A DNA stretch of 64,000 nt from Echiichthys vipera. Lineage: Eukaryota; Chordata; Actinopteri; Perciformes; Trachinidae. Made by a program: the position numbers and the translations under genes. Of this stretch, positions 47,651 through 60,050 are shown piece after piece. The notes under the pieces were generated by a model. That model was not told the origin of the DNA. It saw only the letters and a list, made by a program, of their open reading frames with translations, and did not search any database. The DNA lies in contig OY829657.1 of assembly GCA_963691815.1 (NCBI GenBank), positions 25,098,928 to 25,162,927 on the forward strand, in the 5' to 3' direction. Positions within the stretch are counted from its first letter, which is position 1. Every line of letters begins with the position of its first letter.

Positions 47651-48185
47651 AATGTCATATTTATGGCTCCAAGTCATTGCTGATAGCTATTATCCATGAA
47701 CCTGAGAAATGTAGCCATACAGTTCTTTTTCTGTGAATGAGAGCAAACTGAATGATAAACACTGTCTTAAATTAAAAAGATACAACAGAGACCATTCCTA
47801 ACATGTATGTGACTTTACTCTTGAGACCTTCTGTGTTCTCGAACACCTCCCTGCAGCCTTTTGACCAGTGTATATAAAGGATAAATATATCTGTGTGTGT
47901 GTGTGTGTGTGTGTGTGTTTGTATAAAAACTTATGAATATGTGTCACTTTAAGGGAGGTGCACTGATCCTTTGAGTCTTTTAATGAAAATCTGTGAAATT
48001 TTCTCTACGGGGATCGATACAGTTCCACATTATTAATACATTAATCTACGCTTTCACAGATGCTTGATGATAATTCCCAGTTCCACCCGGCATACATTTA
48101 TAGTGCATGGCATGGTTGCCATGGTAACGTGCTGTGGTGAGCAGTATGGAAACTCGGTCGTCCTACGGCCGAGCGGTGGCGGGTC
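47651..48185. other. spacer with a short (GT)n
   Basis: (GT)n at 47,892-47,918. GCATGGTTGCCATGGTAACG at about 48,110-48,129 is an X-box/RFX-like dyad (GTTGCCATGGTAAC). No gene supported. Confidence 0.4.
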
Positions 48186-48329
48186 AGAGATCCATCATGG
48201 CTGCACGGGTTCCTTATGAAGCTTTCTGACCTCGGATGTCACAAACACACACATGAACACACACTCGCCCTCCAAAGGCAGCCACGTGGCGGCTTTATCG
48301 TGTTTCCTGTTTCCCACCGCTGCCCCACA

Positions 48330-48620
48330 ATCCTTCAGTCTCCCCACAACAGGAAATTAAAGGAGCGTGTCGCGGCGCCCCGAGCACCTCGACTTTTTGA
48401 TTTGTGCGAGGCGCTATCGCTAATGAAAATCAGCGCGGCGCTCTGGACAACGGGGGCCGCTGATAGAGGAGCGACTTGTTCACCACACAACAGCCGGCGT
48501 CTCCCAACAAGTGAGCGCTGTAATCGCCCGGGGGGGAGGGGGTCGGGGGAGGAGGGGGCAAGGGAGGAGGGAGGTGAGGGAGGCCAGGTCGCACTCAAAC
48601 CTTCAGGTGTAAATACAAGC
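48330..48620. promoter_or_regulatory. GC-rich, CpG-dense segment with G-quadruplex motif
   Basis: CpG-rich run (GTGTCGCGGCGCCCCGAGC; GCGAGGCGCTATCGC; CAGCGCGGCGCTCTGG) includes a TAATGAAAATC homeodomain-like core. It ends in a G-rich stretch at 48,528-48,585 with more than four G3+ runs. The open frame at 48,216-48,821 has no recognisable domain. A CpG island or enhancer is more plausible than an exon. Confidence 0.4.
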
Positions 48621-48719
48621 TGGAGTTTGGATAAAGACTTTCTGTTTGTTATCAGTCCACAAACTCAAAGAGGCATCGGGACTCCGCAGACAGAAAGGGT
48701 TCTTGGGGTCTTTCCTCCT

Positions 48720-49760
48720 TTCTTTTCTCTAATTTCATTTACTTTTTACCATTTACTCTTTTTGTTACTTGTGCTACAGCGCTATCCTTTTTATGTCCCC
48801 TCTTTTCCATTCCCCCTTTGACACATCTGTCTTGTCTTTTCTCGTCTTTTCTCGTCTCCCCGTTTCTTCTCTTCGCATCTTTTCTAGTCTCTTCTCTTCT
48901 TGTCTCTCTTTTTCTCGTGTCCTTGTTTCTTCTCTTTTCTCATCTCTTCTCTTCTCTTCTTGTCCCTCCTTTTCTCGTGTCCTCGTTTCTTCTCTTCTCA
49001 TCTTTTTTAATCTCTTCTTCTCATCTCTTTTCTAGTCTCTTCTCTTCTTGTCCCTCCTTTTCTCGTGTCCTTGTTTCTTCTCTTCTCTTCTCATCTCTTC
49101 TTATCTCATCTCGTCTCTTCTTGTTCCTCCTTTTTCTAGTCTTTTCTCGTGTCCTTGTTCCTTCTCTTCTTCTCTCATCTCTTCTCATCTCATCTCGTCT
49201 CTTCTTGTCCCTCCTTTTTCTAGTCTTTTCTCGTGTCCTTGTTCCTTCTCTTCTTCTCTCATCTCTTCTCATCTCATCTCGTCTCTTGTCCCTCCTTTTT
49301 CTAGTCTTTTCTCGTGTCCTTGTGTTTTCTCATCTCTTCTCATCTCTTCTCTTTTCTAATCTTGTCTCTACTCTTCTACTCTTCTCTTGTCTCCTCCTTT
49401 CTTCTCTTCTCGTCTTTTTTCTTCTCCTAGTCTTTTCTCGTCTCATTTCTTGTCTTCTTACGTCTTCCCTCCATCTCATCTACTTTGCCTCTCTTCCCCT
49501 CTGCAGTCACGTTTCCTTTGCTTCACCCTTTATTCTCTATTTCCTGTCTTTCTCTTTCCTTCACTGTAATGTTTTGCATCACCTCTTCTGTTACCCTCTT
49601 TTTCAGGTTCCTCTACCAACTCTTTTACTTTTTCCCTCTCCATCTTCTTTTCTGTGTCTCTTTATTCCATTTCTTGCCTCATCTCCCTCTGTCCCGCTCT
49701 CTCTCTCTCTCACTGTCTCTCCCTCCTCTCCCCTTTCTCTCTCTTATTATTTCTGCCAGT
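48720..49760 (+). repeat. pyrimidine-rich block with 84-bp minisatellite
   Basis: CTCGTGTCCTTGTTCC recurs at 49,062, 49,146 and 49,230 (84-bp steps) and about 80 bp later. The unit also carries CATCTCGTCTCTTCTTGTCC and CTCCTTTTTCTAGTC. Upstream copies are less regular. The 408-residue frame here is stop-free by composition. Confidence 0.9.
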
Positions 49761-49892
49761 ATTTAGTGTGCAGCATTCAGACAAGGTCATGGAGTAATTT
49801 GTGTATATATGTCTGTGTGTGTGGCTGCCTCTCTGCCTCGTCTCATCCAGGCACTCAGCCAAGAGAGAACGTCTTGATCCTGCACTCAGGAC

Positions 49893-49996
<104 letters not shown>

Positions 49997-50120
49997 CGTG
50001 TGTGTGCATTTGTTTGGTTGTACAGAGAACAGTATAATATTTAATGCTCTAATGGCTGACAGAGGGAGCGGTAAGATGACTCGCACTGTTGGAAATCTGT
50101 ATATCTGTTCTGCTGAGGGG

Positions 50121-50168
50121 TTGTGTGTGTGTGTGTGTGTTTGTGTGTGTTCGTGTGTGTGTGTGTGA
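50121..50168. repeat. imperfect (GT)n microsatellite
   Basis: GT repeats with TTG and TCG interruptions. Confidence 0.9.
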
Positions 50169-50286
50169 TTAATCGATCAGTTCTTTGGTCCACCAAAAAA
50201 TGGTGAAAAAACAACCTTTTTTGGCAGTTTTGTCCAAAGCTCAACATTACTCATGTTTGCAAAGTTACAAGTACATTATCTATGTC

Positions 50287-50620
50287 TCCTTTTATCGTCT
50301 AAACTTAACCGTCACCTTTTATCGTCTAAACTTAACTGTCCACTTTTTGGCATCTAAACTTAACTGTCGCCTTTTACTGTCTAAACTTAACCGTCACCTT
50401 TAGTCATCTAAGCGTAACCGTCGCCTTTTATCGTCTAAACTTAACCGTCAACTTTTATCGTCTAAACTTAACCGTCACCTTTTGTGGTCTAAACTTAACC
50501 ATCACCTTTTATCGTCTAAACTTAACCGTCGCCTTTAGTCGTCTAAACATAACCATCACCTTTTATCGTCTAAACTTAACCGTCGCCTTTTATCGTCTAA
50601 ACTTATCCGATGCCTTTAGT
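50287..50620 (-). repeat. 27-bp minisatellite array 4, minus orientation
   Basis: About 12 copies of TCGTCTAAACTTAACCGTCA followed by CCTTTTA. This is the reverse of the variant in the first 200 bases of the window. No typical family A flank is obvious, so this array may be a separate sub-family. Confidence 0.92.
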
Positions 50621-50871
50621 TGGTGTTTCTTAGTGAGCTTTAGACGTTTTGAAAGGGCTATTTTGAACATTGCGAGGAGCCAGGCTAACCAGTCTTTATG
50701 CTAAGCTAGGCTAACCACAAACGCACAGACTTGCTGTCTCTTAAACCTTTACAAGCCAGTGTTTGAGGATAAATCTTTATTCTTTACAAATCTTCAGCTA
50801 TACTTTCTTTTCTCTCTTTCTCTCCATCTTCCAGTTAATGAGGCTCACCCACACCACTGTCTCTCCTCTGC
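50621..50871. other. spacer
   Basis: No gene recognised. Confidence 0.4.
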
Positions 50872-50975
<104 letters not shown>

Positions 50976-51286
50976 CCTTCTTTAATTTGACCAGAATATG
51001 TTGCTTTAATGCATTTTTTTAAAAATAAAGTCAGTGTTAATATTCAAAACTGCAGCTTATCAATGTTTCTCTCTTTGCAAAGCAGCCCATAAATATTAAT
51101 GTCGATCGGCCACGCTTCCTCGGTGCGTCGCCGCATCGCTGTCTTCCTGCATGGATGTGTGTGTGTGAGTGTGTGTGAGTGTGTCAGTCTGGCTGTGGTT
51201 TTCTGAGAGTGGGTTTGTATCAATGTATTGTCTACGTGTGTGATTGTGTTTGGGAATTTGTATCTGTATCTTTATTTCTGTGTGCA

Positions 51287-51289
<3 letters not shown>

Positions 51290-51326
<37 letters not shown>
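51290..51326. repeat. (GT)n microsatellite
   Basis: Pure GT, about 18 copies. Confidence 0.97.
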
Positions 51327-51330
<4 letters not shown>

Positions 51331-51784
51331 AGAAAGTGAAGCTAAATGCCCCTGCAGCAATTCTTTTCAGGAATAATTGCCCTGCATGTGGTCTGATGCT
51401 CACACTTAGACACAAACACAGACACAAAGGCCGACACACAAACATATATTCATTGAGCAAACACACATACATGCAAACACAAACACATTTTTCTCCATTT
51501 TGAAATTTAATCACCACTTTTCGACCCCCCAAAATCTGAGCTTTATGCAAACACAGAGTAAAATGATGCAAAGACACAGGTCTGGCAAATATAGGAAAAA
51601 TGTTTACGTAAAGTTTTGGACATAAACATGCACAACCTTTCACAGATGTGCTCCAGGGTTGAGTCCAGAGGTTTCATTGGATTTTTATAATTTCAAATCC
51701 CTAATAAGCTGTCAAATGATTAAACTACCTGCAGGCTAACTAACAGATTAACTATAAAAGTACTTCTTAAATCTGATGTGATTA
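51327..51784. other. spacer
   Basis: No gene recognised. Confidence 0.4.
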
Positions 51785-52150
51785 AAATGTTAGCAATCAA
51801 TCACCTTGTTAGCATTCATCTTGAGCTGTGTCTATGGTCTCTGGACACCAAATATCTGGTTCTTAAGCTGCTTAAATGATCACTTTTATTAACCAGCTAG
51901 TCTCTTAACTTATTCTGTCTGCTTTTTGCTGCTGGGCAGGAATAAAAACAGTTGCCAAAACAGTGAAGCTGCAGGCCGTAAACTGAGAACAATGAGCTGA
52001 GGGATTCTAAAAAGCTCAGTAGAGCTGCAAACCCTGAACGGCAAACTTAGGTAATAATTCTACATGGGTTTGTGAAACCACCAAGACCTCTTTGACATTT
52101 ATTCTTTTGACCCATGGTTAATAAAAAAATATTGAATAGTGTAGCTTTAA
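51785..52150. mobile_element. probable dispersed repeat
   Basis: GTTAGCATTCATCTTGAGC, GACACCAAATATCTGGTTC and CTGCTTTTTGCTGCTGGG, ending near TGAATAGTGTAGCTTTAAG, is sequence I recall as a common fish interspersed repeat. Only one copy is in the window, so the sequence alone does not prove it. Confidence 0.4.
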
Positions 52151-52734
52151 GACCTTTTTGGACTCTGCTAGTAAAACATAATTTTGGGGGTCAGTTATTG
52201 TGAAAAACGACAATAATTAAAAAGTAGGCCTTTTGAGGTAATACAATATGACTTTTATGTTCTTCTTGGGTACTCAAATCTGATATATCTCTGAATAAAT
52301 TTCATAAGAAAATGCAGATAATGAACAATTGGAGGGATGGGGGGGGGGTGGCAAGCAAGAGGAAGGTGAAAGAAAGTAACGGGTGGAAGTGATAAGAAGA
52401 ATAGAGGCTTCACACATGCAGAAAAGCCCCAACACTGACAGTTCATGGCTGTGAGCCGTCTTACTGGACACACACATACAAAAAGCATCATTGAAACCCA
52501 TACATTTGAATTGATCCATGCTGTAGGCCTATATTGTGGCTGTTCCAGTTTGCACTTGGGTTTTAACTTGTGTGCATGTGGAAATACGCAAGTACAATTA
52601 GCCTTCAATTTCGATTAGCCACCATATTTCCCTGAAAACAAAACCATTTAAATGTGTGAAACAGAAAGTATCTTGTGGTTTAGTTGAGGACGAAGTATCC
52701 CTGCTTTTTTATCACTTCAGGACTGTTCTACAAC

Positions 52735-53500
52735 ATAAAACCAGGTAGTTGCTAAATTGGACCACTAAACTTAACCAAACTGTCGTAGCTGCTAAAGTTA
52801 ACTGTTAGCTGACCTGAAACCAACCAAACTATTGTATCTGCTCAACTTAAATTAAAACTGTTGTAGTTTCTCAATTTAACGTTAGTATGTTTGAAACTGC
52901 TTTAGGAGTTAAAATGAACCATGAACTTAACTGAAGCAAACTGTTGTAGTTTCTCCATGTAACGTTAGCCTATTTGAAACTGCTTGATTGAGAGTGAGAT
53001 GAGCCGTTAGCTTAACTGGAGCAAACTGTTGCTGCTCAAGATAACTTTTAGCTAATCTGAAATCAACTGTTTAGCTACTAAACTGCACTCTTAAGCTAAC
53101 TGAACCTTTTTGGTTTCAGCTGTTGTACTGAGAAGCTAAAATGAACAGTTAATGAACAGCCTAACTGAACCAAACCGGATGGTTTTACCAGCTCAACTTA
53201 ACTTTAGCTTATTTAAAAACCATGTGTTTAAACCTCTTGAATGAATGTGATGTTAAAATAAACTGTTAGCTAAACTGTTCAACATACACCAGCTAAGGTG
53301 AAACCATGCATTTTAGATGCTGAACGTAAAGCTAGCTAAACTACAGCAAATTGTTGTAGCTACAAAATTTAACTGTTAGCTAACCTGAATTCAACTTTGA
53401 AGCTGTTTTTGTTGAACTGAGAGGTAAGCTAGTTGCTATGAACCGTTAGTTGCTAAACTGAACCGTTAGCTAAAAGGAATGTTAACATGAACCAAACCTG
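52735..53500 (+). repeat. degenerate AACTGTTAGCTAAACTGAACC repeat
   Basis: Many diverged copies of AACTGTTAGCT, CTGAACCAAAC and TAACGTTAGCCT-like motifs. Two longer stretches (near 52,856-52,912 and 52,940-52,990, with TGTTGTAGTTTCTC and GTTTGAAACTGCT) suggest an older period of about 85 bp. Confidence 0.65.
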
Positions 53501-55560
53501 AATTATTATTTTTTGCTTCTGATGTTTTTAGTTCATTTCATGGCGTGAAACTAAGGTCGAACTTCTTTCTAAGGAAATATAATTCCAACCATTGACTTGA
53601 GCTTGGTCTTTACAAGAGCCGGCAAAAGAACACCAGTAAATTAGCTGTGTGCTACCCTTGGCCCTACTCAGAGACCTAAAACACTGGCTGCTGCTGGTCG
53701 TCCAAATTTACAATGCTGTCAACACAACCAGGACCATAAGTCAGCCCTTCACAATAAAATCACATGCTTCAACAACTCCAAATTATGCAGCAAAAGCTCT
53801 TTAATTTCCATTTTGAGTGATTACCACCACCTGAGACGTCCAGTGCTGAGCATAATCCAAGCGTTCTTGCTGCTTTCTCTCATCAAATTCACTCTTGCAT
53901 ACTAATTAGACATGTATATGTCAATGTATATGAATGAAATGTCACTCGTATATTCTTGGAAGTGTATAAATTAAATCTGCTAGCACTTCGTTGCCAGGAA
54001 AAGCATGACGGAAAGACCTTAAACTGCGTCAGACCGGATGTGTCTGGATAGGGCTAATAACAGCGAAATAAGTCTAAAATATTAATTGTATTGGTAAAAA
54101 CAAGAAGACTTTCTGTGTTAAAACCACATAAATCCAGGTCAAGATCTCTAAACTCTGAAGTTACACTTGTCAAACCTGGACTAGCAAAACATTAAAGTTT
54201 TAAACCATAACATTTGTAGATCCTTATGAATCAGCAGTGATGTAGATTGTAGGACTTGGTATTAGACTTTTAAACAAGGAAAACAGGATTCTCAGTGGAC
54301 TGGTATGTTATTATCACAGGCTTCTGAATTTCAGTAACACCTAACAAATGCAAACGCATTATTTGTATTTTGTTGAGTATAATAGTCCGAGTTCTGCACA
54401 TACCCGGTGCCGGCTTGTTCTGTTAGACATCACATTATTAAACATAAGGTTTATTTTTGGCAGCTGTTTAATCTTTTTTCTCGCGGTGTTTCTGACTCCT
54501 GCTCTGCTGTAAATGACCTTGACAGTCATTGGTTTTTAGGACTCCACACTGTTTTTATTCGCAACTGTATTAGTCCTTTATGTGTAATGAAATTCACACA
54601 TATACTAAAGGCGTGATTAGCATATATATTGTATTGACACAGTGGCAATATGTTCTCTCTCTTTCTTTATCTATCTGTCTTTTCCTCTCTATACCTTTCT
54701 CTATTTCCTTTTTCTCTTTATTCCCTCTCTCTGTTTTCTCCCCCTCCCTCCTCTTTCTGTTTGTGTTGCACTTTGAAGTTCAGCTGTGCTGTTTTCTGTA
54801 ATTTTTATCTTCAGAACACGCGCTCGCCACATTGCTGCGATTATTTACAGTAAGGGGGGAAGTAAACACTACCACAGACAGCTGGATTTTTTTTTTTACC
54901 CCATTTCATTTTACATTTTCACAGCTCAGCTGAGCCTGTTATTTACTGATGTGCAGTGACGAGAAGCTTCACTCAGCCTCATAACAATCAGCCAACATGT
55001 CAGGTCAGAGGCTTTTGGATTCACTGCTTTATTTTCTATCATATATCATATCTCTCGTTTTTTTCCTCTCATCTTCTCCGCACCTTTATGTCCTTGCCCT
55101 CTTTTGCTCTCCTCGGTCATCTGAAGTGTTTAGATACCTGAGTTTCAGTAGCCAAATAAAACTGAATTACCCGTTTTCACCTACTTCTGCTTTTGTCATT
55201 TGAGCCAGTTTCTTGTTTTATTAGCAAGAGACTCTGAAGCTACAGAGGTTCAACAACCTGTTCAACAAGTTAAGGTGTTGAATTGTGTGTTCAATTCTTA
55301 ACAAGGAGACTTTAGCAGGAGAGCTAATGTCGGTTGTTCTTCAGAGTCTTGTCCTGTGTAGTATGTCACTGCTTTATGCAAGATCTGATCGGCTGCATCG
55401 TAGACAGATCAAATCAATGCAAAACTAGAAGGCACTGTCATGAAACCAAAAATATATAATGTAAATGTCTTACTTTTGGTTTCTTTGTCTCACAGGAGAA
55501 CTTAGGAACGGATTTACGCAGACAATATGTTTCTGTGGCAAAGATTTGATCAATTTATTT
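53501..55560. other. single-copy-looking spacer
   Basis: CT-rich patch at 54,650-54,760. T-run at 54,890-54,898. No gene or mobile element recognised. Confidence 0.45.
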
Positions 55561-55565
55561 TGTAA

Positions 55566-56090
55566 TTAAAAGCACAGGTGAGCCAATGAGCGCCATGGTG
55601 GAACACCATTGTCAAGCTGTGTGCTTACATAGACAGGCTCCGTCGTGCTCGCTGTATCCAACGCCATCGTTACTGTAGAATCTTTCCATGCTTGCGGCTG
55701 CAAAACTGTTGGTAAATAGTTTTGAGTGTCGCAACCTCCATGAAAATGTCTTGTTTCACTGTCAGAATCGGATTCTTTCGGTCCGGAAATACTTTGCCAC
55801 ATGATTGAAATATTTTACCCCTATGCAAGTTAGCATTGCGCTAAAATGGAAGTTAGCTGACTTGGACCGGATGTCTCTTGTGACTGGTTGAGGGAAATTG
55901 AATCCCCCCTCAGTGCAGAAAATGTGAGACTGAAGATGGAAACGAGTGAAGCTAGTTGACAATTCTGTCTTTAATCAGCTACTACTTGCAATGTTCAGGT
56001 CTCAACCAATGAAACGAGACGGTGTATCATCTCCATAGCAACGCCTCTCTGTACTTCCGTTCTAACTTCTTTTTTTTGTTGCTGAATATA
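55566..56090. mobile_element. possible dispersed repeat
   Basis: GCCAATGAGCGCCATGGTGG to GTATCATCTCCATAGCAACG has the look of an interspersed element. The minus frame at 55,566-55,802 is 78 residues without a recognised domain. No second copy is visible here, so the call is weak. Confidence 0.25.
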
Positions 56091-56859
56091 ATTTGTAACA
56101 TTATTAAATATAGGGACAGAGACAGTGAGATACTTGCTACAGCTGCATTTCTATAGAGATGAAACAGAGAAAATAGCCTTTTATTTCCCTGAGTCACTGC
56201 TTTGTTCTGGATTACGGCGCTCCCTCTCCTTATTTATTGTATTGCTCGCTCTACACTCTCTCTCCTTCTCTCTCTCTTTCATTCCCTCCGTCCATCAGGG
56301 CCTTTTCATCAGCTGACAGTCTGTAAGTGACTTGACTCGATTGACTGTTGAAACAGGTGACGTGTGTTCAGTTCTAAAAACCAGCTGCTGGAGGTTTGAC
56401 CAGCTCAGTCTGGAGACGACATCAGCCGGTTTGAGTCCAGACCAGACGGGTCAGTTCACACCGCTGCAACTTCCACCTGCAACTTTTTAAAATGGTTTTG
56501 TCTCGTCGTGAATCTTTGGTCTGAACTGGCCTAAAGAGCGGTACCATTTTGATTTTAAGAATCAACCAAATCAATCAACCAAAGAATATCTGAAGTTTAT
56601 GAATGAGAAAAGATATTCAATGTCATTTTTTCAGAGTTTGTACATTTTAGTTGGTAAAAAAACTACTTTCAATAGTATATTTTTCAACATCATATTTATA
56701 TATATTCTCTATTTAAAGTAGAAAAGAATAAGCAGTATTATATAAGCTCTGTGTTGTCTGCTGGAGTTCAGCTCCTCTCCTTTTTCTTTCTTTCATTCAT
56801 GGTGTCTATTAGCGCTCCTCTGTTTATGCCAGCCATTCACATTTCCCATGGAGACAGAA
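56091..56859. other. spacer with microexon-like signals
   Basis: See finding at 56,299-56,322. No supported gene. Confidence 0.35.
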
Positions 56860-57016
<157 letters not shown>

Positions 57017-57074
57017 TGTTAAGTTTCCTTGGTTGCTGAATGCCTTTTTTATTGACTGTCCGTTACCATGGAAG

Positions 57075-57212
57075 TAAAAGGAGACGAGAGGATGATTAGG
57101 AGGAGAGGAGAGGAGATAAGGAGGTGTAGGAGATGATGAAAAGTAGGAAAAGAAGGATGGAGAGAGGAATAGAGGAGCGAAGAAGTGGAAAAGAAAGAAA
57201 GGAGCCACAAAA
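57075..57212 (+). repeat. purine-rich tract
   Basis: GGAGACGAGAGGATGATTAG and GGAGGAGAGGAGAGGAG-type sequence. No gene. Confidence 0.8.
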
Positions 57213-57428
57213 GGAGATAAAAGGGTAGATTTTACCCAAAGATTGCTCCTCCTCTTCCTTCATCCTCTCCTTTCTCTTTTGAGGACAAAAAAAGAGAATG
57301 ACACGTTGTTTGACATCAAACAGACTTTGAGATCGAGTTGCGAAATAAGTTGTAAGATCAGGATGATTTTTACAATCGGATGGGAGTTGATCTGTGGATC
57401 AGATTACATGATTTGGTCCGAGCGAGAG

Positions 57429-57612
<184 letters not shown>

Positions 57613-58214
57613 CTGTTTGTATGTGAGAGAGATGCCTCTTTTTTAAAGTTTTTTAAATCACAGCATTGTTTTTTCTCTGGTGTTTCTTAATGTCTGGGTG
57701 TCTAAAAGTGGGAAAAACTGTTAAATTTAGCAGCAAATATGTGGAACAAATGCTATCAGCCCCAAACATTGCTGAAATAACTTTTATTTAGACATAAGTG
57801 AGCATAAAAGTGGCCTTCATAAACTTAAATCATAATGTCATAAGCCCTTATACACTTTCAGAATGTATTTACACAAATGAATCCATTTATTTATTGCTGA
57901 TTTATGTCTAGAAGATCTTGACATACAGAGCTGAGATGCAGCTCAAATTCATCTGCAGGTTATTTCAGATGAAGTATCCATGTCTATGTGACATCTAATG
58001 TTGACCTGCTGTCTCCCCCCTCAATTCCCCCCTGTCCCTCACCCCTCAACCCGGGGTTAAACGATTTCAGCAGGAAAGTTAAGAAGCAATCACAATGACA
58101 TAGAGAACTCTTTCAGGCCCTTCTGAACCTGTAAAGGTTGACTGTAAAGATTAGAAAAAACATCTGAATATTTCAACATAGAAGTGAAAACATAATCATA
58201 ATTTGGTAATAGTT
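57613..58214. other. single-copy-looking spacer
   Basis: 57,700-57,970 is repeat-free and complex, a possible conserved element. No gene. Confidence 0.35.
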
Positions 58215-58415
58215 AATAACAGTCAGAATATCTTGAGAAAAAAAGTCAAAATACTAAAAAAATATTATCAGATAAGTCCAGTATCCAAGTCAGTATATTA
58301 TGAAAAAAGTCAGCATTTTGGGGGGAAAAGTTGCAATATTTCACGAAAGAAATTTAGACAAAAACAACTCAGAAGATTGTGACAAAAAAGTTGCAATATT
58401 TAGAGAAAAATAATT
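58215..58415. repeat. degenerate repeat family F, copy 2
   Basis: Diverged copies of GAAAAAAGTTGCAATATTT and AAAAAGTCAAAATA motifs at about 20-25 bp spacing, related to 21,215-21,330. Confidence 0.6.
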
Positions 58416-58619
58416 CATTTAAAATCTATTTTGCCTCGCTCTCTTGTCACTTTGAGGACCGACATCTTTGTAGAGTATTGTGAGAGCACAACAGTCACAC
58501 CAAAATGAGCTTTGACATAACATTAATGTTTAATTTGGTTCATATATATATAAAATATTGGTAGATTTCTTTTTTTATAACTGCACCCTGCGTCGGCGTA
58601 CTCTGCCACCGTCGCCTCG
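58416..58619. other. spacer
   Basis: Short AT stretch CATATATATATAAAATATTG at 58,540-58,559. No gene. Confidence 0.4.
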
Positions 58620-58675
58620 CTGTCCTCCTCCTCCTCCTCCTACTCCTCCTCCTCCTCCTCTCTTCCTCCTCTCCG
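58620..58675 (+). repeat. (TCC)n microsatellite
   Basis: Imperfect TCC triplets with one TAC. Confidence 0.92.
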
Positions 58676-58735
58676 TGCTGCAAATCAGATATGACAGGAA
58701 ATATTGTCCTTGTAATAGAGACTCAGGGCACTCTG

Positions 58736-58737
<2 letters not shown>

Positions 58738-58766
<29 letters not shown>
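58738..58766. repeat. (CA)n microsatellite
   Basis: Pure CA, about 14 copies. Confidence 0.97.
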
Positions 58767-58768
<2 letters not shown>

Positions 58769-58769
58769 C

Positions 58770-59930
58770 ACTAAATACACAGATATGCATCAACCCAAAA
58801 CCAAATGCCCAGCCACAGTTTGTACCTGTACGACTTTTGTTGAATGATTTTCCGTTTGTTTCTCTTCCTGTCTGTGTTGTATCCATCTGATCCTTACCTC
58901 ACTTTAACTGTTCAACTTCACCCTGCCATAAAGTGCTCTTGGACAAAAGCAGCTCCATCATTATCTCTTAATTAACCAGCAGCTTTTTTTGTTTTTAATT
59001 TAAAAAGCATTGAGCGTCTATATCATATTGGATCTTATTAATTACACAAAGAGGTTTAAAATTGGGCTTATTAAAAGCTTAAAAACATCTAATAACAATT
59101 TTAAATTAAATTAGTTTCCAAGCCAGCATTCATTCACTAGCTTCAACCATATATGGATATTTTTGACTAGCTAATAAGCTAAATTGAATACATGAAATGT
59201 TAGTGGAGTCATAGTGTCTCTCCTCATCATTTCTAATACAGACACAATAAATCTTTGGGTGGATGATTATGTTGGGACAAATAAATAATCCTTCAGCTGC
59301 AGTGCGACACTTTAACCTGACAGAAACAAAGGGACCCACGCTTTTTATGACTTTTGTGGTGCCGGGAATTTCCATCTCTCTCCACATCTCTCTGTGGATC
59401 TGTATGCTTTTAAAAAAACGTCTCTATCCGCCCGAAATCACCGTTTCAAGTGTCGACTCGACAAAGCAAAGTCACCCCCCCCTACCCCCGTCTCTCTTCT
59501 CCCAAAATAACACGCTACTACTCTCTTTGTGTCTTTTAACCACGGTTTGGAGTTTTTGCCCTTCAACTTGGACTTCAATCCCGCGCTCAGATGTCGTCTT
59601 CCTCGATGTTTGCCCCCCGAAACTTCAGTCCAAGATTTATTCCCCTTTCTTTTTTCAACAAGTTGACGTCTGGATGGAGACGATGTTTTTCACTTCTCCT
59701 TGACACTGAAGGATCAGGAGACAGAGGGAAGGGGGAAGAGACGGAGACAGAAAAAAGAGGGGGATGGGAGAGGAAAGGGAGGGATGGAGAGGAGGGACAT
59801 TTAACATTTTTGTCTTATTGTCTTATTGTCTTATACGTATTGTCTTTCAGATTGACTCACAAATGGGAGAAAAGGTTAAGATGCAACAATATTTTCTCAT
59901 TCGCATAAACAGGCGGGATGTTTCCCCCCA
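58770..59930. other. spacer
   Basis: Open frame 59,263-59,703 (146 residues) shows no domain I recognise. C-run near 59,475, purine-rich 59,705-59,795. Confidence 0.4.
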
Positions 59931-60050
59931 TGTTTCCTCCAATCAGAGCGCTCTGGAAATGCCTCTGATTGGCTGAGATCTGAAGGGCATGGCGACCGCA
60001 GGCGACACCTCGGTGAATTATTAACGAGGTGCATCGCTCTATCCATCATT
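59900..60050. promoter_or_regulatory. candidate regulatory module with inverted CCAAT boxes
   Basis: CCAATCAGAG (59,939-59,948) and its exact reverse complement CTCTGATTGG (59,963-59,972) are separated by 14 bases. Nearby are ATAAACAGGCGG and GGTGAATTATTAACG. Two extended NF-Y-type sites in opposite orientation are typical of promoters and enhancers. No transcript is attached to it here. Confidence 0.35.

Noticed and set aside
48216..48821. 201-codon plus-strand frame over the CpG-rich segment
   Set aside because: GC-rich DNA has few stops. The peptide shows no recognisable domain and runs from CA repeat into pyrimidine repeat.
59263..59703. 146-codon plus-strand frame
   Set aside because: No domain, C-rich interior and no splice sites in keeping with an exon.
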